Part shown: positions 18,288 to 26,068 of the stretch, in pieces | Layout: each line of letters starts with the position of its first letter | How positions within the stretch are numbered: position 1 is the first letter of the stretch | Source: Dyadobacter pollutisoli | GTDB taxonomy: Bacteria; Bacteroidota; Bacteroidia; Cytophagales; Spirosomataceae | Direction: 5' to 3' | NCBI RefSeq assembly: GCF_026625565.1 | Contig: NZ_CP112998.1 | Span: 7,166,501 to 7,230,500, forward strand | Length of the DNA stretch: 64,000 bases | Made by a program: the position numbers and the translations under genes | The notes under the pieces: generated by a model | Databases searched by the model: none | The model's input: only the letters and a program-made list of their open reading frames with translations | Told to the model about the DNA's origin: nothing

Positions 18288-19610
18288 TTATAAACTTTGT
18301 ATATATTTATTAATGGTCTCCGCGATATATTCGTAATGGATTTGGTTCAACCCCGGCCATACGCCCAGCCAAAACGAGTCGTTCATAATGATGTCCGTGT
18401 TGGTAAGATCGCCGACTACACGATGTTCAATCCCCTTGTACGCTGGTTGACGAAGGAGATTGCCAGCAAACAGTAATCGCGTACCTATCAGGTTTTCTTC
18501 CAGATACTGAGTCAGATCACTACGATTTATCGGACTGCCTTCTCTGATAGTAACCATAAAACCGAACCAGCTTGGTTCGCTGTGTGGTGTTGCTTCGTGC
18601 AGGATAAAGTGTTCCTGGAATGGAACCAGTGCTTTGTACAAAAGCGCGTGGTTTTCTCTTCTCTTAGCAACAAACTGATCCGCTTTCTGCAATTGGCTTA
18701 GTCCAATGGCGGCCTGCATATCAGTTACTTTCAGGTTGAACCCAATGTGCGAATACGTGTATTTGTGGTCGTAGCCAAATGGTAGATCACCCAATTGCCA
18801 TTCAAATCGTTTACGGCAAGTATTGTCCTTTCCGGTTTCGCAGTAGCAATCCCGTCCCCAATCCCGGAAACTTTCGACGACCATTTTGAGTTTTGGATTG
18901 TTTATCAAAATAGCCCCACCTTCGCCCATCGTGATATGATGAGCCGGATAAAATGATACGGTCGCCAGATCGCCAAATGTTCCGGTCTTACGACCTCTGT
19001 ATGTAGCACCAAGCGAATCACAATCATCCTCGATCACCCACAGGTTGTATTTTTTTGCAACCTCCATTACGATGTCCAGATTAAAGGGATTGCCCAACGA
19101 GTGGGCCACCATAATGGCCTTGGTTTTGGAAGTAATAGCCTGCTCAATGAGCTCTGCTTTGATATTATACGTCGGAATATCAACATCAATGAACACCGGA
19201 ATTGCCCCGTACTGTATCAATGGGTTCACGGTCGTTGGAAATCCGGCAGCAACCGTGATTACTTCATCTCCTGGTTTTACCTGCCTTTCGCCAAGCTTTG
19301 GCGAAGTCAATGCATAAAATGCACAGAGATTCGCCGACGATCCGGAGTTGACCAAAACGGAAAACTTAGAACCAAAATATTTGGCAAACTGAAATTCGAA
19401 TTTTTTCCCAAACCTGCCGGTAGTCAGCCAACCGTCCATGACGGAGTCAATACCATACAAGAGATCCTGTTCGTCAATTACTTTCCCGGTAACCGGAATG
19501 TAATTTTCCCCTGGAACAATTTCCCGTACGATTTTTTTCTGTAAAACTGGAAGTAAGAGTTGTAATACTTCGCTGTCTATATTGGTAAGTTTATCCAGGA
19601 GTTGCTCCAT
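18288..19610 (-). CDS. rfbH: CDP-4-keto-6-deoxy-D-glucose 3-dehydrase (E1)
   Basis: 440 residues; family length ~437. A PMP-dependent, [2Fe-2S]-containing enzyme that removes the C3 hydroxyl of CDP-4-keto-6-deoxyglucose, with electrons from a reductase partner (E3). It has the aminotransferase fold but His replaces the Schiff-base lysine: FYPAHHITMGEGG puts His224 at that site. The iron-sulfur cysteines fit C197 (EDDCDSLG), C255, C257 and C265 (CYCETG then TC). Both signatures separate it from ordinary DegT aminotransferases. The reductase (ascD/rfbI type) is not in this window. It starts 3 bases after the reductase-like SDR gene. Confidence 0.94.
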   Translation of the reverse strand: MEQLLDKLTNIDSEVLQLLLPVLQKKIVREIVPGENYIPVTGKVIDEQDLLYGIDSVMDGWLTTGRFGKKFEFQFAKYFGSKFSVLVNSGSSANLCAFYALTSPKLGERQVKPGDEVITVAAGFPTTVNPLIQYGAIPVFIDVDIPTYNIKAELIEQAITSKTKAIMVAHSLGNPFNLDIVMEVAKKYNLWVIEDDCDSLGATYRGRKTGTFGDLATVSFYPAHHITMGEGGAILINNPKLKMVVESFRDWGRDCYCETGKDNTCRKRFEWQLGDLPFGYDHKYTYSHIGFNLKVTDMQAAIGLSQLQKADQFVAKRRENHALLYKALVPFQEHFILHEATPHSEPSWFGFMVTIREGSPINRSDLTQYLEENLIGTRLLFAGNLLRQPAYKGIEHRVVGDLTNTDIIMNDSFWLGVWPGLNQIHYEYIAETINKYIQSL

Positions 19611-19613
19611 TTT

Positions 19614-20510
19614 TTACAGGTTGTGATAGTAATTAACAGTGTTTTGAAAAGCCTCATCTAAGTTGGTACTAATAAATCCAAGTCTCTTTGCTTTGACGGA
19701 GGCATTGTAAAAAATTTGATTTTCGCCCTGCCGTTGCGGAATCGCTCCCCAGTTCCATAGAGCATGATCGAATCCCTCAATTTTTTCAGATATAATTTGG
19801 CTCAGTTCGCGAATGGATCGGGCCTCTCCGGTCCCTACATTGATTATTTCTTTTTCTAACTTGAATATTGTTTTGTGTCTGACCAGATCAAGAACAAAAT
19901 CGGCCAGATCATTCACATAAAAGTAATCTCTCTTCTGCAGGCCATCTGACAGTTCGATCTCCTTTCTGCTTTTCTGAGCTTCAATTAACAAAGGAAAGAG
20001 TTTAGAAATGTCTTCTCCCGCTCCAAACATACCAAAAGGTCTCAAAATAGTAAACTGCCGTTTTACAACCATTTGAAGATAATTCGAGAAGAGTAACTTT
20101 GATATCCCATAGTGCGTCCTGGGGAAACACGGACTATCTTCGTCTAATGCTTCGTTTTCAAGGCTGTATTCAAAAGCGGTGCCGATTTGTACCCAGAACA
20201 ATTCGGGCAGGTATTTGAAAAGATAGTCGATCAGGTCTCGCTTGTCAAGGTAATTAACCCGATATAGCATGTGCAGATCTGTCTGGTTCTTTACGATCCC
20301 GTAACCACTGGCATCAATTACAATATCTGGTTTAATTTCCAATAATGCCGACCAGGTTTCAGGTTGCAGGATATCAAAAAAAAGTGCTCCTGTACTTAAA
20401 TTCCGCGAAGTTATAGATAAGTCGATAGACGGATCTAAACTGAAACTGCGGACAAAACTTTGGCCTACAAAGCCACTGGCACCCAATACAACGACCTTCG
20501 TTTTATTCAT
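19614..20510 (-). CDS. CDP-3,6-dideoxyhexose 4-reductase, paratose/abequose-synthase-like SDR
   Basis: 298 residues. Rossmann motif VLGASGFVGQSF at 8-19, active-site region IGTAFEY (Thr where many SDRs have Ser) and YGISK as the Tyr-x3-Lys pair. The RDYFYVNDLADFVLDLV block is common to this subgroup. The position between rfbG and rfbH matches RfbS/RfbJ, which reduce the C4 keto group of the RfbH product. With RfbE present, paratose synthase (RfbS) is the logical reading, because RfbE needs CDP-paratose. Sequence alone does not separate RfbS from RfbJ. It overlaps rfbG by 8 bases. Confidence 0.78.
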   Translation of the reverse strand: MNKTKVVVLGASGFVGQSFVRSFSLDPSIDLSITSRNLSTGALFFDILQPETWSALLEIKPDIVIDASGYGIVKNQTDLHMLYRVNYLDKRDLIDYLFKYLPELFWVQIGTAFEYSLENEALDEDSPCFPRTHYGISKLLFSNYLQMVVKRQFTILRPFGMFGAGEDISKLFPLLIEAQKSRKEIELSDGLQKRDYFYVNDLADFVLDLVRHKTIFKLEKEIINVGTGEARSIRELSQIISEKIEGFDHALWNWGAIPQRQGENQIFYNASVKAKRLGFISTNLDEAFQNTVNYYHNL

Positions 20511-21585
20511 TGATAAAGGTCGTTATTTGCTGTTCGACGAGTTCTTTTCCGGAAACACTGAGTTGGTTCTTTTTATACCATTCCAAAGTTTTTGCAATGG
20601 AAATTTGCGCGTTGTATTTCGGTCGCCAGTTTAGCACATTAACAGTCTTGTTGATATCGAGCTTTAACAGACCAGCTTCGTGAGGTTCTTCAGTCGACTC
20701 AGGCTTATAATAATTTCCCGAGCCCCAGGTTTTCAAGGCAATGGCTACGAGATCCTCGACAGTCAGATTGTCTTCGGGTTGGGGGCCAAAATTCCAGCTG
20801 TCTGAGAATAATTCAGGATCATCAACCATTTTACTACCGAGATGCAAATACCCTCCAAGAGGTTCCAGTACATGCTGCCAAGGTCGAATCGCACTAGGAT
20901 TACGCACAGAAACGGCTTTTCCTGCACTTAAAGCACGTACAATGTCCGGAACGATCCTGTCTTTCGCCCAATCCCCTCCACCGATCACATTACCAGCACG
21001 AGCGCTCGCAACGGCCTTTTTATGTTTTACATATTCGGCGGGGTTGAAAAAGGAATTTCGGTAAGAGCCAATAACCAGTTCTGCACATGCTTTACTGGCA
21101 CTATAAGGATCGTAACCACCAAGGCGATCGTTTTCACGATACGGATAGTGCCACTCCTTATTTTCATAAACTTTATCAGTAGTGATCAGAATGACATTGC
21201 AGGGTTTTTTCAGCAAACGTGCGGCATCGAGTACATGAGCCGTCCCGATTGCATTTATGGCAAATGTTTCAGAAGGAATTTCGTAGGAAAGGCGAACCAG
21301 GGGTTGAGCGGCTAGATGAAATATGAAATCAGGGGAGAATGCCTGTATTTCTCTGATTAGTCGATCTCTGTCGCGGATATCGGCAATGACGGAGTCGCAG
21401 AGCCGACTACCTTGAATAGAATGAAAAAGGTCAAATTCATTTTCAGGAGCTAAAGAGTAACCTTTTACCTCGGCACCCAGCAGGTGAAGCCAATAAAGCA
21501 GCCACGACCCTTTAAATCCGGTGTGCCCTGTCAGAAAAATCCGCTTACCTTTATAGTATTGTGTTAAGTGTTGATAATTCATCAT
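20503..21585 (-). CDS. rfbG: CDP-glucose 4,6-dehydratase
   Basis: 360 residues, family length. Converts CDP-glucose to CDP-4-keto-6-deoxyglucose with tightly bound NAD. Visible: FLTGHTGFKGSWLLYWL (the GHTGFKG variant of the Rossmann motif is typical of this enzyme), FHLAAQPLVRLSYE, TTDKVYENKEW with the catalytic Thr-Asp-Lys, YSASKACAE (Tyr-x3-Lys) and SARAGNVIGGGDWAKDRIVPD. Two Met codons open the frame; both are possible. It begins 6 bases after rfbF and overlaps the SDR gene downstream by 8 bases. Confidence 0.95.
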   Translation of the reverse strand: MMNYQHLTQYYKGKRIFLTGHTGFKGSWLLYWLHLLGAEVKGYSLAPENEFDLFHSIQGSRLCDSVIADIRDRDRLIREIQAFSPDFIFHLAAQPLVRLSYEIPSETFAINAIGTAHVLDAARLLKKPCNVILITTDKVYENKEWHYPYRENDRLGGYDPYSASKACAELVIGSYRNSFFNPAEYVKHKKAVASARAGNVIGGGDWAKDRIVPDIVRALSAGKAVSVRNPSAIRPWQHVLEPLGGYLHLGSKMVDDPELFSDSWNFGPQPEDNLTVEDLVAIALKTWGSGNYYKPESTEEPHEAGLLKLDINKTVNVLNWRPKYNAQISIAKTLEWYKKNQLSVSGKELVEQQITTFINE

Positions 21586-21591
21586 CAGGAT

Positions 21592-22362
21592 TTACCAGTT
21601 TTTCCAGGGAGCCTCCCCAGAATCCCACAAATTTTCAAGTTCTTGTTTGTCCCGTAGCGTATCCATGGGTTTCCAAAAACCACTGTGTTTATAGGCAATC
21701 ATTTGCCCGTCTGCAGCAATATTTTCCAGAGGCTCTTTCTCAAAAATAGTGCTATCATCTGAAATGTAATCCAAAATCTGCGGTTGGCACACGAAAAACC
21801 CCCCGTTTATCCAGGCACCGTCTCCTTTTGGTTTTTCCATAAACGATAATACACTATTATTATCAGAAATATTGAGGGCACCGAAGCGGCCCGATGGCTG
21901 TACAGCAGTTACGGTGAGAAATTTGTTGTTCTGACGATGGAAATCTACGACTTCCCTAATGTTAATGCTACCAACACCATCGCCATACGTAAGAAGGAAA
22001 GGTTCGTTGTTAAGGTATTTCTGGACCCTTTTTACTCTACCACCGGTCATGGTATCAAAACCGGTATCGACCAAAGTGACTTTCCAGGGCTCAGCCTGCG
22101 AGTTATGAATTTCCATTTTGTTTTCCTTCATGTCAAACGTTACGTCCGACTGATGAAGGAAATAATTGGCAAAGTATTCTTTGATTACGTAGCCTTTATA
22201 GCCGAGGCAAATAACAAATTCATTGAAGCCATGAGATGCATATATTTTCATGATATGCCATAGAATGGGGCTTCCACCAATTTCAACCATTGGTTTAGGG
22301 CGTAATACCGTTTCCTCAGACAGGCGTGTACCCAGGCCTCCAGCGAGTAAGACAACTTTCAT
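21592..22362 (-). CDS. rfbF: Glucose-1-phosphate cytidylyltransferase
   Basis: 256 residues, exactly the usual size. Makes CDP-glucose from CTP and glucose-1-phosphate, the entry step of the cassette. The nucleotidyltransferase signature is LLAGGLGTRLSEET at 5-18, followed by RPKPMVEIGG. TYGDGVGSINI carries the metal-binding Asp, and the GGFFVCQPQILDYI and HSGFWKPMDTLRDK blocks are typical of RfbF. It is the first gene of the dideoxysugar cassette, 101 bases downstream of the Wzz-like gene. That gap is larger than others here and may hold an internal promoter, though I see no exact -7 box. Confidence 0.95.
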   Translation of the reverse strand: MKVVLLAGGLGTRLSEETVLRPKPMVEIGGSPILWHIMKIYASHGFNEFVICLGYKGYVIKEYFANYFLHQSDVTFDMKENKMEIHNSQAEPWKVTLVDTGFDTMTGGRVKRVQKYLNNEPFLLTYGDGVGSINIREVVDFHRQNNKFLTVTAVQPSGRFGALNISDNNSVLSFMEKPKGDGAWINGGFFVCQPQILDYISDDSTIFEKEPLENIAADGQMIAYKHSGFWKPMDTLRDKQELENLWDSGEAPWKNW

Positions 22363-22463
22363 TTTATATAATTTAATAGTGTGACTTTTGTTTTATACTT
22401 GTCGTTTGCCAGAAGATGAAATCAAAGTACCCTTCCGGGCGAAAGTTAGGCACAAAAGGTTTA

Positions 22464-23513
22464 TTATAACTTCAAATGGTACTTTTCTTTAAAGAAGACA
22501 ATGTAAAGTAACGCCATAAAGGTCCCGACAACGGCGAAAGTAATGGCAGTAAGAGGTCGCTTTGGGCTACTCTTGCTAGTCGGAACCTGCACGGGTTCTA
22601 ACGTTTTGAAAACTGGTTTTTCTTCTTTTACCTTAATTTTTGCCTGCTCCAGTTTAACGACCAGATCAGAATAAACGGACTGGGCCAATGTATAATCAGC
22701 TTGTAGGCGCTGTTCTTCAATACGTGCAACATTAAGAAACGAGCTACGATTTCTATCGCGGTAACTTTGAAGCGCGTACTCTGCTATCTGTTGTCTACTT
22801 TTCGACTCACGAACTCTTTCCTGGAGAAAAGTAACTTGGTCCGTAGTTTTGGAAGTACGGTATTCTTCAACATAATCGATCAAATACTTCTTACTCGCCT
22901 CCACCAGAATGGCGGCAACCACCGGATCGGACATTTCACATTCTAATGTAATAATTCCATTTTTGTCATCCACCGTTATGTTAATGAGTCCGATTACGCT
23001 GGATATTTTTCCTTGCTCTTCCCTGCTTATCATTAGAATGTTTGGAGAAGGAAGCAGAGTAGGACCCTTGGCAGATTGAGGTGAATCCGTTTTAAATACG
23101 GATAAGACACGGGAAAGTAAGCTTACCTGCTTGGATCTGCCAAGATATTCTTCAAGATGAGGGTATCTTTTGCCAGATTCATCTGTAACAGGTTGCTTAA
23201 GTAAATACTGGCCAAAAGGTGTACTTTTAAGGATATTAGGATACAGGTCGGGAACTAATTTTTCGGCCCCTCCCTTTTCGGCGCCGACAGCCATACTAAA
23301 AAATGAATTGCCGCTTGACATATTGTATTCCGGTAATAAGACAGTTTGGGCTGTAAATAGTCTGGTAAGCGAAAAGCTATATAAAATACCAATGATCGCA
23401 AAACTGAGACCAGTCAGCATTAAGAAAATAATATACTTTTTAATAAAATTAATTAAGTCCCCTATGCTGATTTCAAGAGCATCTTGTTTTCTTATATTCA
23501 TTTGATCAGGCAT
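22464..23513 (-). CDS. Chain-length determinant protein, Wzz-like
   Basis: 349 residues with the Wzz topology: a short cytoplasmic N-terminus (ISIGDLINFIKKY), a first membrane helix at about 29-50, a long periplasmic part with helical coiled-coil character (about 220-300) and a second helix near the C-terminus (ITFAVVGTFMALLYIVFF) preceded by a proline-rich stretch (PTSKSSPKRPL). No C-terminal kinase domain. It should set polymer length together with the polymerase and bridge to the exporter. It begins 2 bases after the exporter gene. Confidence 0.88.
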   Translation of the reverse strand: MPDQMNIRKQDALEISIGDLINFIKKYIIFLMLTGLSFAIIGILYSFSLTRLFTAQTVLLPEYNMSSGNSFFSMAVGAEKGGAEKLVPDLYPNILKSTPFGQYLLKQPVTDESGKRYPHLEEYLGRSKQVSLLSRVLSVFKTDSPQSAKGPTLLPSPNILMISREEQGKISSVIGLINITVDDKNGIITLECEMSDPVVAAILVEASKKYLIDYVEEYRTSKTTDQVTFLQERVRESKSRQQIAEYALQSYRDRNRSSFLNVARIEEQRLQADYTLAQSVYSDLVVKLEQAKIKVKEEKPVFKTLEPVQVPTSKSSPKRPLTAITFAVVGTFMALLYIVFFKEKYHLKL

Positions 23514-23515
23514 AC

Positions 23516-25924
23516 TTATAGGATACGTATTAGCGTGATCGCTAAAGTTGAGAGTAAGGATATTAAGGCGATTCTTTCACCCCGCGACATCGGTTGCTCA
23601 TTTCGAGGTTCTTTCATCGGAACGGTGATGACTGATCCAGGTTCGACATTCGGGTAAGAGCGGAAAAAGAGAAAACGGGTCGTCCTATGAGTTCTGCCGT
23701 TTGGATAGGATACAAATGTCCGGCTCTTTCGAGCTCTTTCCGTGAATCCACCAGCCTGAGATATGTATTCTCTGAATTCAAAGTTCTTGTCAAAATTCAT
23801 CACAGATGGGTTATATACACCACCTTGAATCCTGATCATTTCCGATTTTTTTGGAACGTAAAGTGTATCACCATCTGCAAGAAGCAAATTTGCAGGTATA
23901 TTCGGTTTATTGACGATGGCTTTCAAATCAAGTGCAACCAATTCTCTGTTTCGGTAAAATCGCGCCCCTTCTATGTAGGCTTCCTTTTTCAATCCGCCTA
24001 CCTTGGGGAATAGGTCTGAGATTCGTTCGAAGTTATTAACAATCGTATAAGTTCCCGGATAGATAACTTCTCCTGCGATGGTAACCGTCTTCTGCACTTC
24101 ATATCGCGGCGACTTCCGCACGAGAACAATGTCATAGGGAGAAAGTTTGAACTTCTGATCGTCCTCATTCAATATCAGATTATCACTAACATTAAGCGTA
24201 AAAATACGGACGTTTTGACTATCGGGTAATCCGGTTGTATCATTTTTTACACGACGTGAGACTTCAATGCGATAGGGTACACCACCTTCTGTATAGCCAC
24301 CGGCTTGAAAGATAAGGTCGGCAATCGTAATATCTTTATAGTAATAGTAAGAGCCCGGATTGATTACAGAGCCATCGATTGACAAATAGGTGAATTCTTT
24401 CAGATCTTCAACCGATTTGATGGTCAGAATGTCGCCAGGTAGCAATGTGATGTCGGGGATCTCGTTATTCAGGAGTTTTCTCAGGTCAATTGCAACCAGA
24501 CCTGTCTGGGTGTCCCCGCTGGACCTTTCCAGTAATGCTCTGTTCAAAAAAGCTCTCTGGCCAATTCCCTGTGCAATGTTGATTAGTTCCTTTACGGTTT
24601 TGGTACGCTCGTCAAGCGGGTATAGTCCCGGTCTGGTCACAGCACCTCGTACTTCTACCTGATTTGCCACAATATCAAGTATTTTCTTAACGGTATATAT
24701 ATCCCCATTTTTCGGAACAAAGGAATTGACCTGACTTGAATCAATACTGCCTATTACAAAGTTATTGCCTGTGTTTCGCTGATATTGAATAAGTTGTGTA
24801 AAAGCATCAGGGGTAAAACCACCGGTGTACTTCAAAATATCTTTTAACGTTTCGCCGGGCTTAGCTTCAAACACACCTGTTTTTTTTAATTCGCCATCAA
24901 TTTCAATTCTGGTATCGTATGGCCGTATTAAAATGATGTCCTGATCCTGTAATGAAATGTTGTCATTCAAATCACCATCAATCAGGAAGCGGTAAAGGTC
25001 AATTTTACGTATGATCTTGTTGTTTCTAACTACTTCAATATTCCGGTAAGAGCCATTGCGACCAGGACCGCCCGATACATAAAGCGCATTAAAGGCAGTA
25101 GAAAGTGATGATACTGTATAGCTACCGGGGTTAATTGCTTCTCCGATGACCATAACCCGGATGCTTCTTACATTGCCAAGTGTGATGCTGGAATACGTTC
25201 CTGATCCCGGCCTGTTGAGCGTAGAGTATGCTTGGCGTAGCCTGTTAATAATACGTTCGCTTGCTTGCTCAATGGTAAGACCATTGACATATACTGGTGC
25301 AAGGTTTAGCATTTTAACGGTTCCTTCCGGACTGATCTTCATACGAAAATTGTCTACTGCATTACCGTAAATATCTACAACCAGCTCATCATCGGGTCCT
25401 AATACGTAGTTTTTTGGAGTGGGAATTCTTAGGTTCGGCTCAAAAGTGACCGTTGACCTTCCAAAAAATGAAGATCCGAAGGTTCTGTTAAGCCTTCCCT
25501 GACGTGATCTGATTAATGCCGTGGAATCTCTCTCGTTGTTTGTTTCTTCGTCCAATTCATCCCGATCTTCCTGTTCACGGGTATCATCAACCTTGTCCCG
25601 ATTGGGGTCTTTTTGTGTATTATCCTTTAAGGTTTGTTGCTGCAGGCGTCGGCGTATCGAAGAAATATCGTCAAGCGTATAGCCTTTCTGAAGAGCGGCC
25701 CTTTCAATGTCCATATCGGACATCCCTGCACCTTTGGCTTGATTGTAAAATTCTACCGCCTGCTGGTTTGAGATCTGGGATGCAGGGACCTGAGGTTGTG
25801 AAGCTGGCTGTGTTGGAGCCGTTTGGGGGGCCGGGTTTTGTGCAAGGACTGGAAAACTAACAATCATTAACAGTATAAGGAAAATACTTTTACTGTACTT
25901 TTTCGAACAGGAATTATAATGCAT
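23516..25924 (-). CDS. Polysaccharide export protein with SLBB domains (Wza-like)
   Basis: About 802 residues from the ATG at 25924. The frame stays open to 25975, but that start would put 17 residues ahead of the signal peptide and lies over a leader hairpin. Signal peptide: SIFLILLMIVSFPVLA. Then comes a Q/P-rich stretch and a charged region, then the poly_export domain (YVLGPDDELVVDIYG near residue 175) and several SLBB units (recurring GEV-x-PG-Y/F and GGF/GGY blocks). A C-terminal hydrophobic segment (RIALISLLSTLAITLIRIL) may span the outer membrane as in Wza. First gene of the locus. It forms the outer-membrane exit channel. Confidence 0.9.
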   Translation of the reverse strand: MHYNSCSKKYSKSIFLILLMIVSFPVLAQNPAPQTAPTQPASQPQVPASQISNQQAVEFYNQAKGAGMSDMDIERAALQKGYTLDDISSIRRRLQQQTLKDNTQKDPNRDKVDDTREQEDRDELDEETNNERDSTALIRSRQGRLNRTFGSSFFGRSTVTFEPNLRIPTPKNYVLGPDDELVVDIYGNAVDNFRMKISPEGTVKMLNLAPVYVNGLTIEQASERIINRLRQAYSTLNRPGSGTYSSITLGNVRSIRVMVIGEAINPGSYTVSSLSTAFNALYVSGGPGRNGSYRNIEVVRNNKIIRKIDLYRFLIDGDLNDNISLQDQDIILIRPYDTRIEIDGELKKTGVFEAKPGETLKDILKYTGGFTPDAFTQLIQYQRNTGNNFVIGSIDSSQVNSFVPKNGDIYTVKKILDIVANQVEVRGAVTRPGLYPLDERTKTVKELINIAQGIGQRAFLNRALLERSSGDTQTGLVAIDLRKLLNNEIPDITLLPGDILTIKSVEDLKEFTYLSIDGSVINPGSYYYYKDITIADLIFQAGGYTEGGVPYRIEVSRRVKNDTTGLPDSQNVRIFTLNVSDNLILNEDDQKFKLSPYDIVLVRKSPRYEVQKTVTIAGEVIYPGTYTIVNNFERISDLFPKVGGLKKEAYIEGARFYRNRELVALDLKAIVNKPNIPANLLLADGDTLYVPKKSEMIRIQGGVYNPSVMNFDKNFEFREYISQAGGFTERARKSRTFVSYPNGRTHRTTRFLFFRSYPNVEPGSVITVPMKEPRNEQPMSRGERIALISLLSTLAITLIRIL

Positions 25925-25944
25925 GCAGTGTATTATTACAGTCA

Positions 25945-25972
25945 ATGGTGCCCTCACGATAAAAGGCACCAT
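25945..25972 (-). promoter_or_regulatory. Leader hairpin ahead of the polysaccharide operon
   Basis: A perfect 8-base stem (ATGGTGCC / GGCACCAT) with a 12-base loop, about 20 bases before the exporter start codon. No T run follows, so it is not an intrinsic terminator. In other bacteria, leaders of long polysaccharide operons carry pause or antitermination sites; whether this hairpin does so is a guess. Confidence 0.4.
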
Positions 25973-26000
25973 CAAGTTAAATTATAAAATTTAAGTTCGT

Positions 26001-26008
26001 CAAAACTA
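26001..26008 (-). promoter_or_regulatory. Putative Bacteroidetes -7 box of the polysaccharide operon
   Basis: TAGTTTTG on the minus strand matches the Bacteroidetes -7 consensus TAnnTTTG exactly, about 77 bases before the exporter start. A good -33 TTTG is not seen. If real, transcription begins near 25994 and the leader includes the hairpin at 25945-25972. Confidence 0.45.
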
Positions 26009-26033
26009 CGAAATCTTATTTTAATTAAATTAT

Positions 26034-26045
26034 TCTTCCGGAAGA
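26034..26045. promoter_or_regulatory. Perfect palindrome upstream of the putative operon promoter
   Basis: TCTTCCGGAAGA is a perfect 12-base palindrome in an AT-rich gap, centred about 35 bases upstream of the putative -7 box. It could be an operator for a dimeric regulator of the polysaccharide locus or part of the aspS 3' end. No T run follows directly, so a terminator is less likely. Confidence 0.3.
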
Positions 26046-26068
26046 TATTATATTGATAAAAAATTTAA

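Noticed and set aside
19101..19544. A 147-codon plus-strand frame opposite rfbH
   Set aside because: Antisense shadow of a well-supported gene.
25925..25975. Longer start of the exporter protein
   Set aside because: It would place 17 residues before a good signal peptide and would begin at the leader hairpin; ATG at 25924 fits better.
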